Shown here in pieces: positions 37,711 through 46,590 of a stretch of 64,000 nucleotides of DNA. Origin of the DNA: Flexithrix dorotheae DSM 6795 (GTDB taxonomy: Bacteria > Bacteroidota > Bacteroidia > Cytophagales > Flammeovirgaceae); NCBI RefSeq assembly GCF_000379765.1, contig NZ_KB903443.1:248001-312000 (forward strand), written 5' to 3'. The translations under genes were made by a program, and so were the position numbers. Each line of letters begins with the position of its first letter. Within the stretch, counting starts at the first letter, position 1. Below the pieces are notes generated by a model. That model was not told where the DNA came from and did not search any database. It saw only the letters and a list, made by a program, of their open reading frames with translations.

Positions 37711-38193
37711 TTATCTGGAAAGTCCCAGAAGTTCCTGCTCGTAGTCTATCTCAAATCCATACTTTTTCAGCAGATCCGAGCCTATAATGCCAGAAATTTT
37801 CAGTCCGGTGTTTCTTGCCACAGATTCGGTTATGTTGGTAAGATCAATAGCATAAATATTTCCGGTAAGAGGAATTTTATTTATCCTTACATCCAAATCT
37901 CTTACCTCCCACAACCTGGCAGCTCTTCCGCTAAATCCAACTATACTTTTTTGAGAATCGGGAAAGGCAAGTTTATAAGCATACTTTTTAGCATCCTTCG
38001 AGTGAAGCATACTGACATCAGCCCCTGTATCTATCAGGAAAAAGGCATTTTGCCCATTAATTTTTCCCTTCACCACCGGCTTGGCTTTTAAACTTGAAAT
38101 TTTCATGTATACTTTTTCTTCCTTGTTTTTATTACTGGTAAAAAACACCAACGAGCTTAGTAAAATTAAAAGAACGGACTTTTTCATGATCAA
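37711..38193 (-). CDS. Retropepsin-like aspartyl protease family protein
   Basis: 160 residues with a hydrophobic signal or anchor (about 3-20). The catalytic-type motif is NAFFLIDTGADVSMLHSKDA (D55 TGAD), with a late GIIGSDLLKKYGFEIDYEQELLGL segment, the usual second landmark of bacterial single-domain retropepsins. Such proteins dimerise to form one active site. The role is unknown and it probably works in the periplasm. The start could be at residue 1 or 3 (MIMKK). Confidence 0.82.
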   Translation of the reverse strand: MIMKKSVLLILLSSLVFFTSNKNKEEKVYMKISSLKAKPVVKGKINGQNAFFLIDTGADVSMLHSKDAKKYAYKLAFPDSQKSIVGFSGRAARLWEVRDLDVRINKIPLTGNIYAIDLTNITESVARNTGLKISGIIGSDLLKKYGFEIDYEQELLGLSR

Positions 38194-38248
38194 AAAATGA
38201 TTTAGGTTTCGTAAACATTTTAATTTTGATAGTAAAGGATAATGTGAA

Positions 38249-38473
38249 CTAAGAAACGGTATGTTTTATTGGTAAAAAAGCGGTAAGTGCCTTGCCAATT
38301 TCCTTAAAATTAATTGGCTGTTCACAAGATTTTCTCTTATCTCTAATTAAAAAATAATGAATGAATCTGTCCTCCAAATTCATTGCTTTTGAACTAAGAA
38401 AATAAGGCAAAAAATCGCGAATAATTTCGCACCTCCCAATAAGGATTGTTGTATTTGATAATAGACCTGGATA
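38249..38473 (-). pseudogene. Short protein-like frame, possible gene remnant
   Basis: On the minus strand the frame from 38473 to a TAG at 38251-38249 is open for 74 codons. It reads protein-like, with RCEIIRDFLPYFLSSKAM, then NLEDRFIHYFLIRDKR, then NFKEIGKALTAFLP. The only ATG (38383) would give 44 residues. A stop precedes the frame, so it is either a small gene with a non-ATG start or the 3' end of a decayed gene. I do not recognise the family. Confidence 0.3.
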
Positions 38474-38989
38474 TTAAATGATATTCATTTTAACTCAGCA
38501 AGGGCAAAAGCATAGACTACTCCTGTACAGCTCATCCTGGTTTGAGTTGTTTTTGTGGTAAATTAGTTGAGAAAGGTAATTATACAGTACCAAAGATAGG
38601 ATTTAGATTCCCAAAAAGCTATAACAAATTGCCCAAAAGTTGGGATAAATGTTCCAAATCCTGTTATTTTTTCATTATGTTGCCAATATACTTGGTGTAA
38701 TGAAGGATTTAATTTATTTTTCATATACCTTACCACAAAGCACAAAAAACTGATATTGGTTGTGAATTTAGATTTTACCAGAAGCAAAAAAATGTTTAAT
38801 TGATCATTTGGATGGACGAATACTGTCAAACAGAAAAATCATAAACCTGAATCTTTTTTAGAATTGCAATCAGCACATGGAAAAATGAAGTTTCGGAGGA
38901 ATTTTTAAGCCTGAAAATTCCGGAATTTTACTAATTTTTTTAATTTTCATCTCCATGGTTAAACTAAATTCCTGGCACTTTTTAAACAA
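38474..38989. other. Intergenic region upstream of the glycerophosphodiesterase gene
   Basis: About 515 bp. Frames are open on both strands around 38563-38829, as expected by chance in AT-rich DNA, and neither reads like a known protein. No terminator or clear promoter was recognised. Confidence 0.4.
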
Positions 38990-39874
38990 ATGAAGAAATT
39001 TGTATTTTTTACTATTCTTATCATTATTTCAGTAATTCTGATTGCCCTGAGAGGCTTTTTTTTAAATTCATTTTACGAAGTTCCCGAAATCACTGCTTTG
39101 AAAAACAAAAAAATAACCATAATAGCCCATAGAGGGGCCTCTGGCCATGCCCCTGAAAATACCCTTGCTGCATTTTCCAAAGCATTGGAAATGGAGTCGG
39201 ATGTGATAGAACTGGATATCCACCTTTCAAAAGATGGTGAGGTAGTAGTAATACATGATGCCACTGTAGACCGGACTACCGATGGTTTCGGTCTGGTGAA
39301 CGAACTTACACTTCCGGCACTCAAAAAATTTGATGCCGGAAAATGGTATGGTGAAGATTTTACTGGGGAAAAAATCCCGACACTGAAGGAATCTCTTCAA
39401 TTGATAAATGGAAAAGCAAAAGCTTTAATTGAAATCAAAACCGGATCAGACGGATATATTTATACCAATATTGAAAAGAAAACCATAGAAATAGTAAAAG
39501 AACTTGATGCAATGGATTGGTGTATTATTCAATCCTTTGAGCCTTATTATTTACAAACAGCCAGAAAGTATAGTGAAGAAATTGAAATTCAAAGACTACT
39601 GTTTTCTGATTTTAGCCCATTTCCTTTTTTCTCTGACACCAGCCTGAAAGCAGGGGATTTTGTTGAACATGAAGTAAGGTACACCGCTATCAACCCCCAC
39701 TTCATGTCTCTGACAAAAGGAAAAGTGGCCACCCTTCATGAAAGAGGATTTAAAACCTTTCCCTATACGGTGAATAAAGCAGACGAAATGAAAAAACTAA
39801 TGGCTATGGGAGTAGATGGAATTATTACCAATTACCCAGATGTACTCAAAAGTATTTTGGATGATATTCCCTAA
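38990..39874 (+). CDS. Membrane-anchored glycerophosphodiester phosphodiesterase
   Basis: 294 residues. An N-terminal membrane anchor (about 4-25) is followed by a GDPD barrel. Motifs: IIAHRGASGHAPENTLAAF (catalytic His/Arg and Glu), VIELDIHLSKDGEVVVIHDATVDRTTDGFG (metal ligands and second catalytic His), KALIEIKTG, and the C-terminal VDGIITNYPD. It cleaves glycerophosphodiesters (deacylated phospholipids) to glycerol-3-phosphate and an alcohol, at the periplasmic face. Only 45 bp separate it from the PAS-LuxR gene downstream. Confidence 0.92.
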   Translation: MKKFVFFTILIIISVILIALRGFFLNSFYEVPEITALKNKKITIIAHRGASGHAPENTLAAFSKALEMESDVIELDIHLSKDGEVVVIHDATVDRTTDGFGLVNELTLPALKKFDAGKWYGEDFTGEKIPTLKESLQLINGKAKALIEIKTGSDGYIYTNIEKKTIEIVKELDAMDWCIIQSFEPYYLQTARKYSEEIEIQRLLFSDFSPFPFFSDTSLKAGDFVEHEVRYTAINPHFMSLTKGKVATLHERGFKTFPYTVNKADEMKKLMAMGVDGIITNYPDVLKSILDDIP

Positions 39875-39919
39875 TGCATCATTTTTAAAAAGAGAAAGTT
39901 CTACTTTTTAAGCAAAAAA

Positions 39920-40702
39920 ATGGATGAAGAAAAAAAGAAGGCAATCGACAAATTAAAAATGTTATGGCGTGAGAAAACTCCTCTCACCAACATGGTAGAA
40001 GGTTATCCTGAAGAGGCTATTCTTCATCAAATTGCCAGCTTTTTTGCTCCGGGAAGCTACTATTATTACATTTTCAACTTTTCTACCCTGCAAATTGAAT
40101 ATGTTCATCCGAATGTGGAAAGTGTATTGGGCTTAAAACCAATAGAGTTTACTGTAGAAAAGATTCTTTCTCTTTATCACCCGGAAGACCTGGAGATGAT
40201 GCATAAAAAAGAAAAACTGGCTATCGATTTTCTATTCAATTATCTTCCTCCTGGTGACATTATAAAGTATAAATGTGTCTATCTAAACAGAATCAGGAAA
40301 ACTGATAATACCTATACTACTATTTTGCATCAGGCAAAAGCCATTTCTCTCGATGAAAATGGCAGAATTCAAAAAGTACTTGGTGTGCACACAGATATCA
40401 CCTACCTCTCTCCTACCATCGATCATAAAATCTCCTTTATTGCCGAAACTAAACCCTCTTTTTATTCTTTGGACCCTAATGTGCCCAAATTTGAAAAAAT
40501 CACTAATTCAAATTTTTTCACTACCCGTGAGTTAGAAATTATTCAATTACTTTCAGAGGGAAAATCCACAAAAGAAATCGCTGATTTTCTTTCCGTTTCC
40601 ATCCATACTATTTCCACTCATAAAAAGAATATCCTCAAGAAATCGAAAGCTGCCAACACTACTCAACTGATTGCAGATTGTATTAGAAATGGCATCATCT
40701 AA
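39920..40702 (+). CDS. PAS-domain LuxR-type transcription regulator
   Basis: 260 residues. A PAS-like domain spans about 40-165 (GSYYYYIFNFSTLQIEYVHPNVESVLG, LYHPEDLEMM, VLGVHTDITYL). A LuxR-type HTH lies at about 199-258 (FTTRELEIIQLLSEGKSTKEIADFLSVSIHTISTHKKNILKK). There is no receiver domain. It probably senses a small molecule or an upstream partner in the cytoplasm and binds DNA directly. It may be co-transcribed with the phosphodiesterase upstream. Confidence 0.85.
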   Translation: MDEEKKKAIDKLKMLWREKTPLTNMVEGYPEEAILHQIASFFAPGSYYYYIFNFSTLQIEYVHPNVESVLGLKPIEFTVEKILSLYHPEDLEMMHKKEKLAIDFLFNYLPPGDIIKYKCVYLNRIRKTDNTYTTILHQAKAISLDENGRIQKVLGVHTDITYLSPTIDHKISFIAETKPSFYSLDPNVPKFEKITNSNFFTTRELEIIQLLSEGKSTKEIADFLSVSIHTISTHKKNILKKSKAANTTQLIADCIRNGII

Positions 40703-40847
40703 AGCAAATTCAAGTGATGTAAAGATTAATTCTCATTTCTTTTTGTTGATTTCTGGGAATTAATGGTTATTCTTAAGCCTGGGAAAAAGAGGGCTATCCA
40801 TAGAAAAGCTTTCCTCCATAGAGGATCATAAAAAATTAACCAATTAA

Positions 40848-41378
40848 TTGAAGTATCAATATTTTTTAAGAGAAGACAATTCCCCCAGGAATATTATTAT
40901 TCCTATGGAAAGTGAGGAAATAAGCAGACAAAAGGAGCTGTATTTTTCTTATTCATATAATTATGAATGGCTGGGGAAGGAAAAAAATTCTTTAGGAAAA
41001 TACTATTTGAACTATGGGGAATTTATGGAGCTAACCGAAAATGAAATAATCATCTTTAAAGATAAAAAAATGCACTTTTTCCCTTTAAAACAAGTAAAAC
41101 CTATTGAAATAAATTTCAGGTATTTTATCATTCCCCTCATAACCGGTGGCATCGTCACCCCACTATCCCTGGTTGCCTTTTTCAACCAGTTTTTACCCAG
41201 ATGGCCGGGAATCGCTTTTATTTTTGTGGGCGCTATGCTTATTTACTACGGTCTGAAAGGCACGTATCAGGTGGCCATTAAAACCTGGAATGATCAATAT
41301 GCTTTTTTTGTAGATGAGAAAAATAGTGAACTGGAGGCCTTCATCAAAAAAATTAATCACCTGATTTACAGGAAGTAA
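40848..41378 (+). CDS. Two-helix membrane protein of unknown function (176 aa)
   Basis: 176 residues starting from a TTG at 40848; a later ATG at residue 20 is the alternative start. The cytoplasmic N-terminal part (about 1-90) reads as a small beta-rich domain (YYLNYGEFMELTENEIIIFKD). Two membrane helices follow (about 92-112 and 119-138), then a charged tail with another strand-like part. A PH-like membrane-associated domain is possible. I do not recognise the family. It lies just upstream of the tRNA. Confidence 0.7.
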   Translation: MKYQYFLREDNSPRNIIIPMESEEISRQKELYFSYSYNYEWLGKEKNSLGKYYLNYGEFMELTENEIIIFKDKKMHFFPLKQVKPIEINFRYFIIPLITGGIVTPLSLVAFFNQFLPRWPGIAFIFVGAMLIYYGLKGTYQVAIKTWNDQYAFFVDEKNSELEAFIKKINHLIYRK

Positions 41379-41408
41379 GCTATTAATTGAAGAAAAATAA
41401 AAGAAATG

Positions 41409-41440
41409 TTTTGCAAAAATAAGACAATGACTTACTTTTG
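41409..41440 (+). promoter_or_regulatory. Bacteroidota-type promoter of the tRNA-Gln gene
   Basis: TTTTG (-33 box, 41409-41413), a 19-bp spacer, TACTTTTG (-7 box, 41433-41440), an exact TAnnTTTG match. Start of transcription is expected near 41447, about 23 nt before the tRNA. Confidence 0.75.
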
Positions 41441-41469
41441 TGGCTCGATTTAGCACAAAGCTGCTAGAC

Positions 41470-41542
41470 AGACCCATGGTGTAATTGGCAACACGTCTGA
41501 TTTTGGTTCAGAAGAGTTCAGGTTCGACCCCTGATGGGTCTG
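41470..41542 (+). tRNA. trnQ: tRNA-Gln (anticodon TTG)
   Basis: Folds as a 73-nt cloverleaf: acceptor AGACCCA/TGGGTCT, D arm GTGT/ACAC, anticodon stem TCTGA/TCAGA with loop TTTTGGT (anticodon TTG), 5-nt variable loop, T arm TCAGG/CCTGA with loop TTCGACC, and discriminator G. CCA is not fully encoded (only CA follows the discriminator), so it must be added by the CCA enzyme. Confidence 0.95.
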
Positions 41543-41557
41543 CAAAGTTCAAGTCTT

Positions 41558-41593
41558 AAGCCTCATAATTTTAATAAATTATGAGGCTTTTTT
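41558..41593 (+). terminator. Intrinsic terminator after tRNA-Gln
   Basis: aagcctcataattt (41558-41571), loop of four, aaattatgaggctt and a run of T (41588-41593). It begins 16 bp after the tRNA. Confidence 0.88.
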
Positions 41594-41918
41594 AATTCCC
41601 ATTGATTACATTTGTCAAAGAGATTATTACTATCATACACCCTACCTTATTCTTACCTTTTCGCTGTGTAATTTTTAACTATCATTTACCAAAATCCCTA
41701 AAAATTGGGAGAGAGTGATACCCCTATCCTTTATAACTTGTCGAAAAATTTGGCTGTGTATTTTTTCCCAATCAATTAATCTGTTGTTCATATTTTCAAA
41801 ATATAGAACGCTTACTTTTTTGGCTGATAAACAAACTAAATACAACACTTAATTTAAAGGCAAACAAAATTCTATCAACTAAGTTAAATTTAACTGTTAC
41901 TTCCTAATTGACCTAAAA
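41594..41918. other. Intergenic region upstream of the 437-residue secreted protein gene
   Basis: About 325 bp without a gene. The only structure seen is a perfect 14-bp palindrome agttaaatttaact (41882-41895), 23 bp before the ATG, which could be an operator. A weak TACTTTTTTGG promoter-like stretch lies near 41812. Confidence 0.4.
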
Positions 41919-43232
41919 ATGAAAACTATTTTATTATTCTGCCTGGTACTTGCAGAATTTTCAACCTTTGCTTCAGCTCCTAAAGCGAGCCTTAGTGGAA
42001 AAATTGAACTACCCGAATCCGTCCTTCCTAACCAGGATATCCATGTAAATTTATATGTTGGAATAAACCCTGCCCTTCCCAGAGACAAATGGGGGGAACC
42101 CATGCAACAATTAACTGTGAAAGCAGGGAAATTTAGTATTAATGCCCCTGTGGGAAACTATTTCCTCACTATTTCTTCTTTCAATTGCAATCCATATGAA
42201 TTACCTATTGTAATAGGCAAAGATTATGAGAGTTTTTCGGTAGAACTTGCTCCGCTTAACATCCCGCCCGACATCAATACGGTGGAATTATACCTGATGA
42301 ACAAGGGTGAGAATCGTCCAAAAAAATACGAAATGGTTCTTAAAGGCAGCAGATGGTTGCCCAAAGACAGCCTGCAGCTGGAAAAGGGACAGCAATATTT
42401 TTTCATTTTGAACAACAACAATATTCCTGTTTACCGGCCTGATAAACTTGTGAATTTTTCTATTGAGAAAAGTTGTTTTCAAAACTTTTATAATAATGGA
42501 GAAATTGAATTTGAACCTCATACTATTCCACAACCCTATGTGGCTTCCAAAGGACAATGGAAAGGAAATTCTTTAAATCCGGAATATAGTAAGGTTGTAT
42601 CAGAGCTTAATCAGTGGAAAAAAGATTATCAGAAAATATTTGCCGGTTTCCTAAAGGGGGAAATCACAGAAAAAGATCCAGCTTACCTTGCTTTTATAGA
42701 CGATTTTGAGTCAATCCAGGAAAAATACAGCCATCAATTCCCGCAGTTATTTATTGAAAAGAAATTATTTTTAATGGATAGCGCCTCAAGCATAAAAAAA
42801 GCGCTGGATTCAAAAGATCTGACTGAAAAAACCAAAATGATTCAGTCTGAAGAATTCACGACTTACTTAATGGAATATATGGCTCTAGTTGATCGCCTAA
42901 GTCCTGATTCTCCATTTTTGGAAGGAGGTTTTATCAACTCTCTAATATCATTTGAGCAAATCATTATGAACAATAGCCTGACAGATGCTCAAAAAAACAC
43001 ATTGGGACTTTCCTCAGATAAAATTGAAAATTTATTCCAAAAGTTTTTACAATCGGAAAGCCCTTATGCATTGGCGAATATTAAATACATTTTGGGCACA
43101 TACTATAGTGAGAAAGGTGAATTAGAAAAAGGAGAAATTCTTTTAAATGCAATTAAATCGGATTGCCCCTATCACTATACCATAACCAAAGGCATTCTGG
43201 ATCAGGAAATACTGGGAATGAAATCCAACTAA
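41919..43232 (+). CDS. Secreted protein of unknown function (437 aa)
   Basis: 437 residues with a signal peptide (about 1-19, FSTFASA). The N-terminal 100 residues look like a beta-sandwich with SGKIELPESVLPNQDIHVNLYV and KFSINAPVGNYFLTISS, as in carboxypeptidase-regulatory-like domains. The later half (about 210-437) reads as helical with TPR-like spacing near the end (YALANIKYILGTYYSEKGELEKGEILLNAIKSDCP). No catalytic motif is seen. N-terminal regions of this type also occur in Bacteroidota thiol-disulfide proteins, but no CxxC thioredoxin motif is present. Confidence 0.72.
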   Translation: MKTILLFCLVLAEFSTFASAPKASLSGKIELPESVLPNQDIHVNLYVGINPALPRDKWGEPMQQLTVKAGKFSINAPVGNYFLTISSFNCNPYELPIVIGKDYESFSVELAPLNIPPDINTVELYLMNKGENRPKKYEMVLKGSRWLPKDSLQLEKGQQYFFILNNNNIPVYRPDKLVNFSIEKSCFQNFYNNGEIEFEPHTIPQPYVASKGQWKGNSLNPEYSKVVSELNQWKKDYQKIFAGFLKGEITEKDPAYLAFIDDFESIQEKYSHQFPQLFIEKKLFLMDSASSIKKALDSKDLTEKTKMIQSEEFTTYLMEYMALVDRLSPDSPFLEGGFINSLISFEQIIMNNSLTDAQKNTLGLSSDKIENLFQKFLQSESPYALANIKYILGTYYSEKGELEKGEILLNAIKSDCPYHYTITKGILDQEILGMKSN

Positions 43233-43251
43233 ATTTTAGATTTCCCGGAAT

Positions 43252-43298
43252 GGGTTTGATTATATCTCCTTAAAGGAAATATGATTAGACCCTTTTTT
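43252..43298 (+). terminator. Intrinsic terminator after the 437-residue protein gene
   Basis: gggtttgattatat (43252-43265) pairs with atatgattagaccc (43279-43292), including three G-U pairs, and is followed by T6. It starts 19 bp past the stop. Confidence 0.7.
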
Positions 43299-43382
43299 AT
43301 TGCACAAAGTATATTGGCAAAATTATTATTTTAGGTAAATTGAGCACAAAATCAGATTCAACTTCATCAACTACCTAAAACC

Positions 43383-43907
43383 ATGAAAAAAGCTTTCCTG
43401 TTTATTAAAAAAGAGTTTATGGAAATGCTTCCACCCACTATCTTTTTCCTGATCATTTTTCACATTACAGCTTTTATCCGTGCCCTTATGGCTGAGCAAT
43501 ATGGGATAACAATTACCTCTACTGCATATGCCACTATTGGAGCATTAATCGTTGGGAAAGCCATATTAATTGCAGATAAATTTCCCATCCTTCGGATTTT
43601 TAAGGATAAACTGGCGATTTATAATGTATTGTGGAAAGTATTTATCTACTTCTTCATCGTATTGTTGTTCCAGTTTGCGGAGGAAATGATTCCATTAATT
43701 TCCGAGCATGGTTCATTTAATGAGGCCTTTCATCACCTGGCTTCAGAAATAAAATGGCCAAGATTTTGGGCAACACATATCTTCCTCATGCTTTTCCTTA
43801 TCATTTATGTAGTTTCAGTTGAAGTAATCAAGATTATTGGAAGAGAAAATTTTATTAAAATATTCTTTGGTTTGAAAGACAATAAACCGGAAAACACACA
43901 GAATTGA
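43383..43907 (+). CDS. Four-helix membrane protein of unknown function (174 aa)
   Basis: 174 residues with four hydrophobic segments (about 15-36, 46-66, 82-104 and 128-152). Conserved-looking features are KKEFMEMLPPTIFFLIIFH at the start and IGALIVGKAILIADKFPILR. I recognise no enzymatic motif. It stands alone on the plus strand, with a terminator upstream and a convergent gene downstream. The start ATG at 43383 is preceded by an A-rich stretch. Confidence 0.75.
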   Translation: MKKAFLFIKKEFMEMLPPTIFFLIIFHITAFIRALMAEQYGITITSTAYATIGALIVGKAILIADKFPILRIFKDKLAIYNVLWKVFIYFFIVLLFQFAEEMIPLISEHGSFNEAFHHLASEIKWPRFWATHIFLMLFLIIYVVSVEVIKIIGRENFIKIFFGLKDNKPENTQN

Positions 43908-43948
43908 TATTTTCAGAAATCAATTAAAAGTTGATTTTATTAAAAACA

Positions 43949-44272
43949 TCAATTTAATTTTCGGGTATTTTCTAAAGCCTGATGTGTATAGCTTTCCCAA
44001 AGTCTCTTTTCCTGTTCTGGCACCACAAACCAACCACTTAAAGATCCCTTATTTTTAAATGGATTGAAAACATGTATGCCTTTACTTTCGGAAGTATCCG
44101 GATCAAAATCCTTTCCCAAGCGAAAGACCATATCCCCATTTTTAGAGAAAAAGGCAAAGACTTTATCCTTCACTTTAATGGCCTGGGAACTCATCATTTT
44201 TCCAGGCTGCACATCGGGGTATTTTGTTGAATAATCAGTAGTTATCTTTTCAAATAGTGCTTTTCCTTCCAT
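43949..44272 (-). CDS. TfoX N-terminal-domain / YjbR-like small protein
   Basis: 107 residues without signal. The pattern VQPGKMMSSQAIKVKDKVFAFFSK..DMVFRLG, then FNPFKNKGSLSGWFVVP and LWESYTHQALE resembles the TfoX-N/YjbR-type small fold. These are often annotated TfoX N-terminal-like, though most are unrelated to competence regulation. The function is unknown. It is convergent with the 174-residue membrane protein gene. Confidence 0.7.
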   Translation of the reverse strand: MEGKALFEKITTDYSTKYPDVQPGKMMSSQAIKVKDKVFAFFSKNGDMVFRLGKDFDPDTSESKGIHVFNPFKNKGSLSGWFVVPEQEKRLWESYTHQALENTRKLN

Positions 44273-44519
44273 TTTTCATAGTTTTTCAGGTTAGACGAAT
44301 GAGAATCCAAAATCAGACAGGGTTTGATCATTAATTCCAAAAACAAAAACTTTTTTAGCTGATTCAGCTTAAATTATTGCATATCCAAACAAATCCTAAC
44401 TTGTTTTAACAATTGTTTTCCCTAAATTAAGATTGGAAATCATTTTGTATTTTTATACTCAACTGAAACCAGCATGTTGCCAGACTGATAATCTGATAAC
44501 ATCAATTAATAAACTAACA

Positions 44520-44552
44520 GGTTTTAGCCCGTAGAGACGGGTTGAAAAAACC
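44520..44552 (+). repeat. Hairpin-forming sequence in the 5' leader of the S41 peptidase gene
   Basis: ggttttagcccgt pairs imperfectly with acgggttgaaaaaacc across an agag loop. It ends 15 bp before the ATG at 44568. It could be a leader structure or one copy of a dispersed short repeat; only one copy was noticed in this window. Confidence 0.4.
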
Positions 44553-44567
44553 AAAATAGAAGATAAA

Positions 44568-46031
44568 ATGCTAAACTATTACTTAACCCTTATTTTGGGT
44601 TTGCTAATGGCTTCACCGCTGTTCGCTCAAAATGAGATCATTACGAATTATGACTTCAACCAAAAAATCCCGGTTGAGCAATTGCGAGAGGATTTCGTAT
44701 TTTACACTTCCTTGTTGGAAAAACACCATCCAGCCCTCTTTAAATATCAGACTGAAAAAGAATGGGAAGATTTTCTTCTGGCCTCATCTGCACAAATAAA
44801 TTGTGCAATGACCGAGCATGAATTTTTCAGCATTATCAGTAAAGTGAATGCAAAAATCAGATGTGGTCATTCATATATCAAACCTTCCGCAACCCACCAT
44901 TACTATAGAGATACTCAACTGAAATTATTTCCCATTGACATCAAATTGATTGATGGGGAAATTGTTATTGAAGAAAATTTCAGCGAATTTCCTTTTGAAA
45001 CAGGTTCGAAAATCCTGGCGATTAATGGGGTAAAAGCCGATAAACTTATCGAAGAATTAAAAAAACACATTCCTGCGGACGGCTTTTCCGAAACTGGCAA
45101 ACACCATGAACTGGATAACTGGTTTTGGTTGTATTATAGCTTTCAGTATGGTTATCCTCAAATTTTCTCCATTACCTATTCCAAACCAGCATCTGCAGAA
45201 ACAGTTAAAATTTTTGTGCCAGGAGTTGCCAGAGAAGACTTTTTTAAAGAAGAAAACCAACCTCCTGTTTCCTTTCAGTTACTTAATAGTCCTCACAATG
45301 AAAATATTGGCTACTTAAAAATTAATAGTTTTGTCAATAAAGATCAGATAAAATTCAAAAAAGCACTAGAAGGGATTTTTAAGGATTTAAATAAAAAGCA
45401 AACTACTCGGCTTATCATTGATCTAAGAGGAAATCCCGGGGGAAGGGATATCTATGGAGCAGAATTATTTTCCTATCTCACTCAAAAACCTTTTCACTAT
45501 TATGATGAACTTTTACTTAAAAAGCCTTCAAAAAAATACCTGAAATGGTACCATAAATTAAAGTTTAATATTTCGCCAAAGGATGACGAACTTTATAATT
45601 ACACCAGTCACCAAAACTTAAGACTGATACAACCCAAAACAGCCAATTACTCAGGAATGGTTTATTTCCTGATTGATGGAGGAACATTTTCAGCAGCTAC
45701 AGAAGTTTCTTCCATCGCCTACGCACAGGAAAGAGGTGTTTTCATTGGAGAAGCTACAGGAGGCGGACTGGTTGGGAATTCATCAGGATTTTCTGTTTTG
45801 GAAACTTTACCTAATTCAAAAATTGGGGTGTCCATTCCAGCCATATGGCACCAAATGGCCATTAGCCAATTACCGGATGACAATGCCGGCTTACCCCCCC
45901 ATTACCTGGTTCAAACTACCATCTCTGATTTAATTGAAAAAAGAGATGCAGTTTTGGAATTCACCATCCAGCTAATTGATCACAATATCAATACTGTAAG
46001 TAAAAATGCAGGAAAGTTATTGGTGGAGTAG
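44568..46031 (+). CDS. Secreted S41-family (tail-specific-protease-like) peptidase
   Basis: 487 residues with a signal peptide (about 1-21, ASPLFAQ). The N-terminal region has a DUF-type helical lead (LREDFVFYTSLLEKHHPALFKYQ) typical of Bacteroidota S41 proteins. A PDZ-like segment (GSKILAINGVKADKLIEELK, about 147) follows. The S41 core has LIIDLRGNPGGRDIYG (about 284) and the serine motif FLIDGGTFSAATEVSSIA with GEATGGGLVGNSSG. It cuts unstructured proteins or peptides in the periplasm. A short hairpin precedes the start. Confidence 0.88.
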   Translation: MLNYYLTLILGLLMASPLFAQNEIITNYDFNQKIPVEQLREDFVFYTSLLEKHHPALFKYQTEKEWEDFLLASSAQINCAMTEHEFFSIISKVNAKIRCGHSYIKPSATHHYYRDTQLKLFPIDIKLIDGEIVIEENFSEFPFETGSKILAINGVKADKLIEELKKHIPADGFSETGKHHELDNWFWLYYSFQYGYPQIFSITYSKPASAETVKIFVPGVAREDFFKEENQPPVSFQLLNSPHNENIGYLKINSFVNKDQIKFKKALEGIFKDLNKKQTTRLIIDLRGNPGGRDIYGAELFSYLTQKPFHYYDELLLKKPSKKYLKWYHKLKFNISPKDDELYNYTSHQNLRLIQPKTANYSGMVYFLIDGGTFSAATEVSSIAYAQERGVFIGEATGGGLVGNSSGFSVLETLPNSKIGVSIPAIWHQMAISQLPDDNAGLPPHYLVQTTISDLIEKRDAVLEFTIQLIDHNINTVSKNAGKLLVE

Positions 46032-46050
46032 AAGTTGATAATTGTATTTC

Positions 46051-46203
46051 GAGCATTTCAAATGCTCTCCCCCGATTTCGATTAACATGCAATTGCTGCC
46101 GAGCTTTTCCTGTTTACTGGCTCAGGAGCAATTGTATTGCAACTGTAACAAATATGGTATTTGTAATGCCAGGATAATTTTATTTAAAATGAAATTATCC
46201 TGG
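46051..46203. repeat. Cluster of four palindromes after the S41 gene
   Basis: gagcatttcaaatgctc (46051-46067); caattgct with agcaattg (46090-46097/46127-46134); acaaata with tatttgt (46148-46164); and a perfect 12-bp stem ccaggataattt/aaattatcctgg (46169-46203). The layout recalls the composite elements at 394-483 and 58127-58231 but the sequence differs. The last hairpin may also end the S41 transcript. The rest of the 559-bp gap is AT-rich with one possible tiny frame at 46364-46498. Confidence 0.55.
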
Positions 46204-46363
46204 TTTAAGTATAAGCAAAACGACTACTTAAACCTAACCAATAATTGAAAGCTTGTAACTTTCATTATTCCATTCCCAAAAAACTTTCATTTTTTTCCTC
46301 TAATAATGTGACCTTTTTATTGCGCTTCGTAATGGTGTTGTTTATCCCACAATTCTCTTAGAA

Positions 46364-46498
46364 ATGGATGAAAAATATTGCCAAAAAATTTTGAAATCAT
46401 TCAATGATCTTGGCATAAAAGCGCAAAAACAATTAAATTATGGATATATTAACTACAAAAAAAATGGTGTGGGAATATGTAAGTTATTTGCCACTTAG
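46364..46498 (+). CDS. Possible 44-residue small protein upstream of the PLP/DUF1611 operon
   Basis: ATG at 46364, TAG at 46496-46498. The 44 residues begin MDEKYCQKILKSFNDLGI and end in a YKKNGVGICKLFAT tail, which reads more protein-like than random AT-rich sequence. There is no ribosome-binding site or known family, and a chance frame of this length is quite possible. Confidence 0.22.
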   Translation: MDEKYCQKILKSFNDLGIKAQKQLNYGYINYKKNGVGICKLFAT

Positions 46499-46590
46499 AA
46501 TCCGGGCACTTACAATTAATTTCCTATGTAAACCATTAGTAGTTCACTTTAAAAACTGGTTTGGCTAGCGCCTTATATTTTATTAGATAA

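Noticed and set aside
37554-37787. Plus-strand frame of 77 codons overlapping the retropepsin gene
   Set aside because: It overlaps the 3' end of a well-supported minus-strand gene and resembles nothing known.
38563-38829. Frame of 88 codons on the minus strand
   Set aside because: The opposite strand is equally open over much of the region and neither translation looks like a real protein.
46042-46248. Plus-strand frame of 68 codons after the S41 gene
   Set aside because: It consists largely of the palindrome cluster; the translation is an artefact of inverted repeats.
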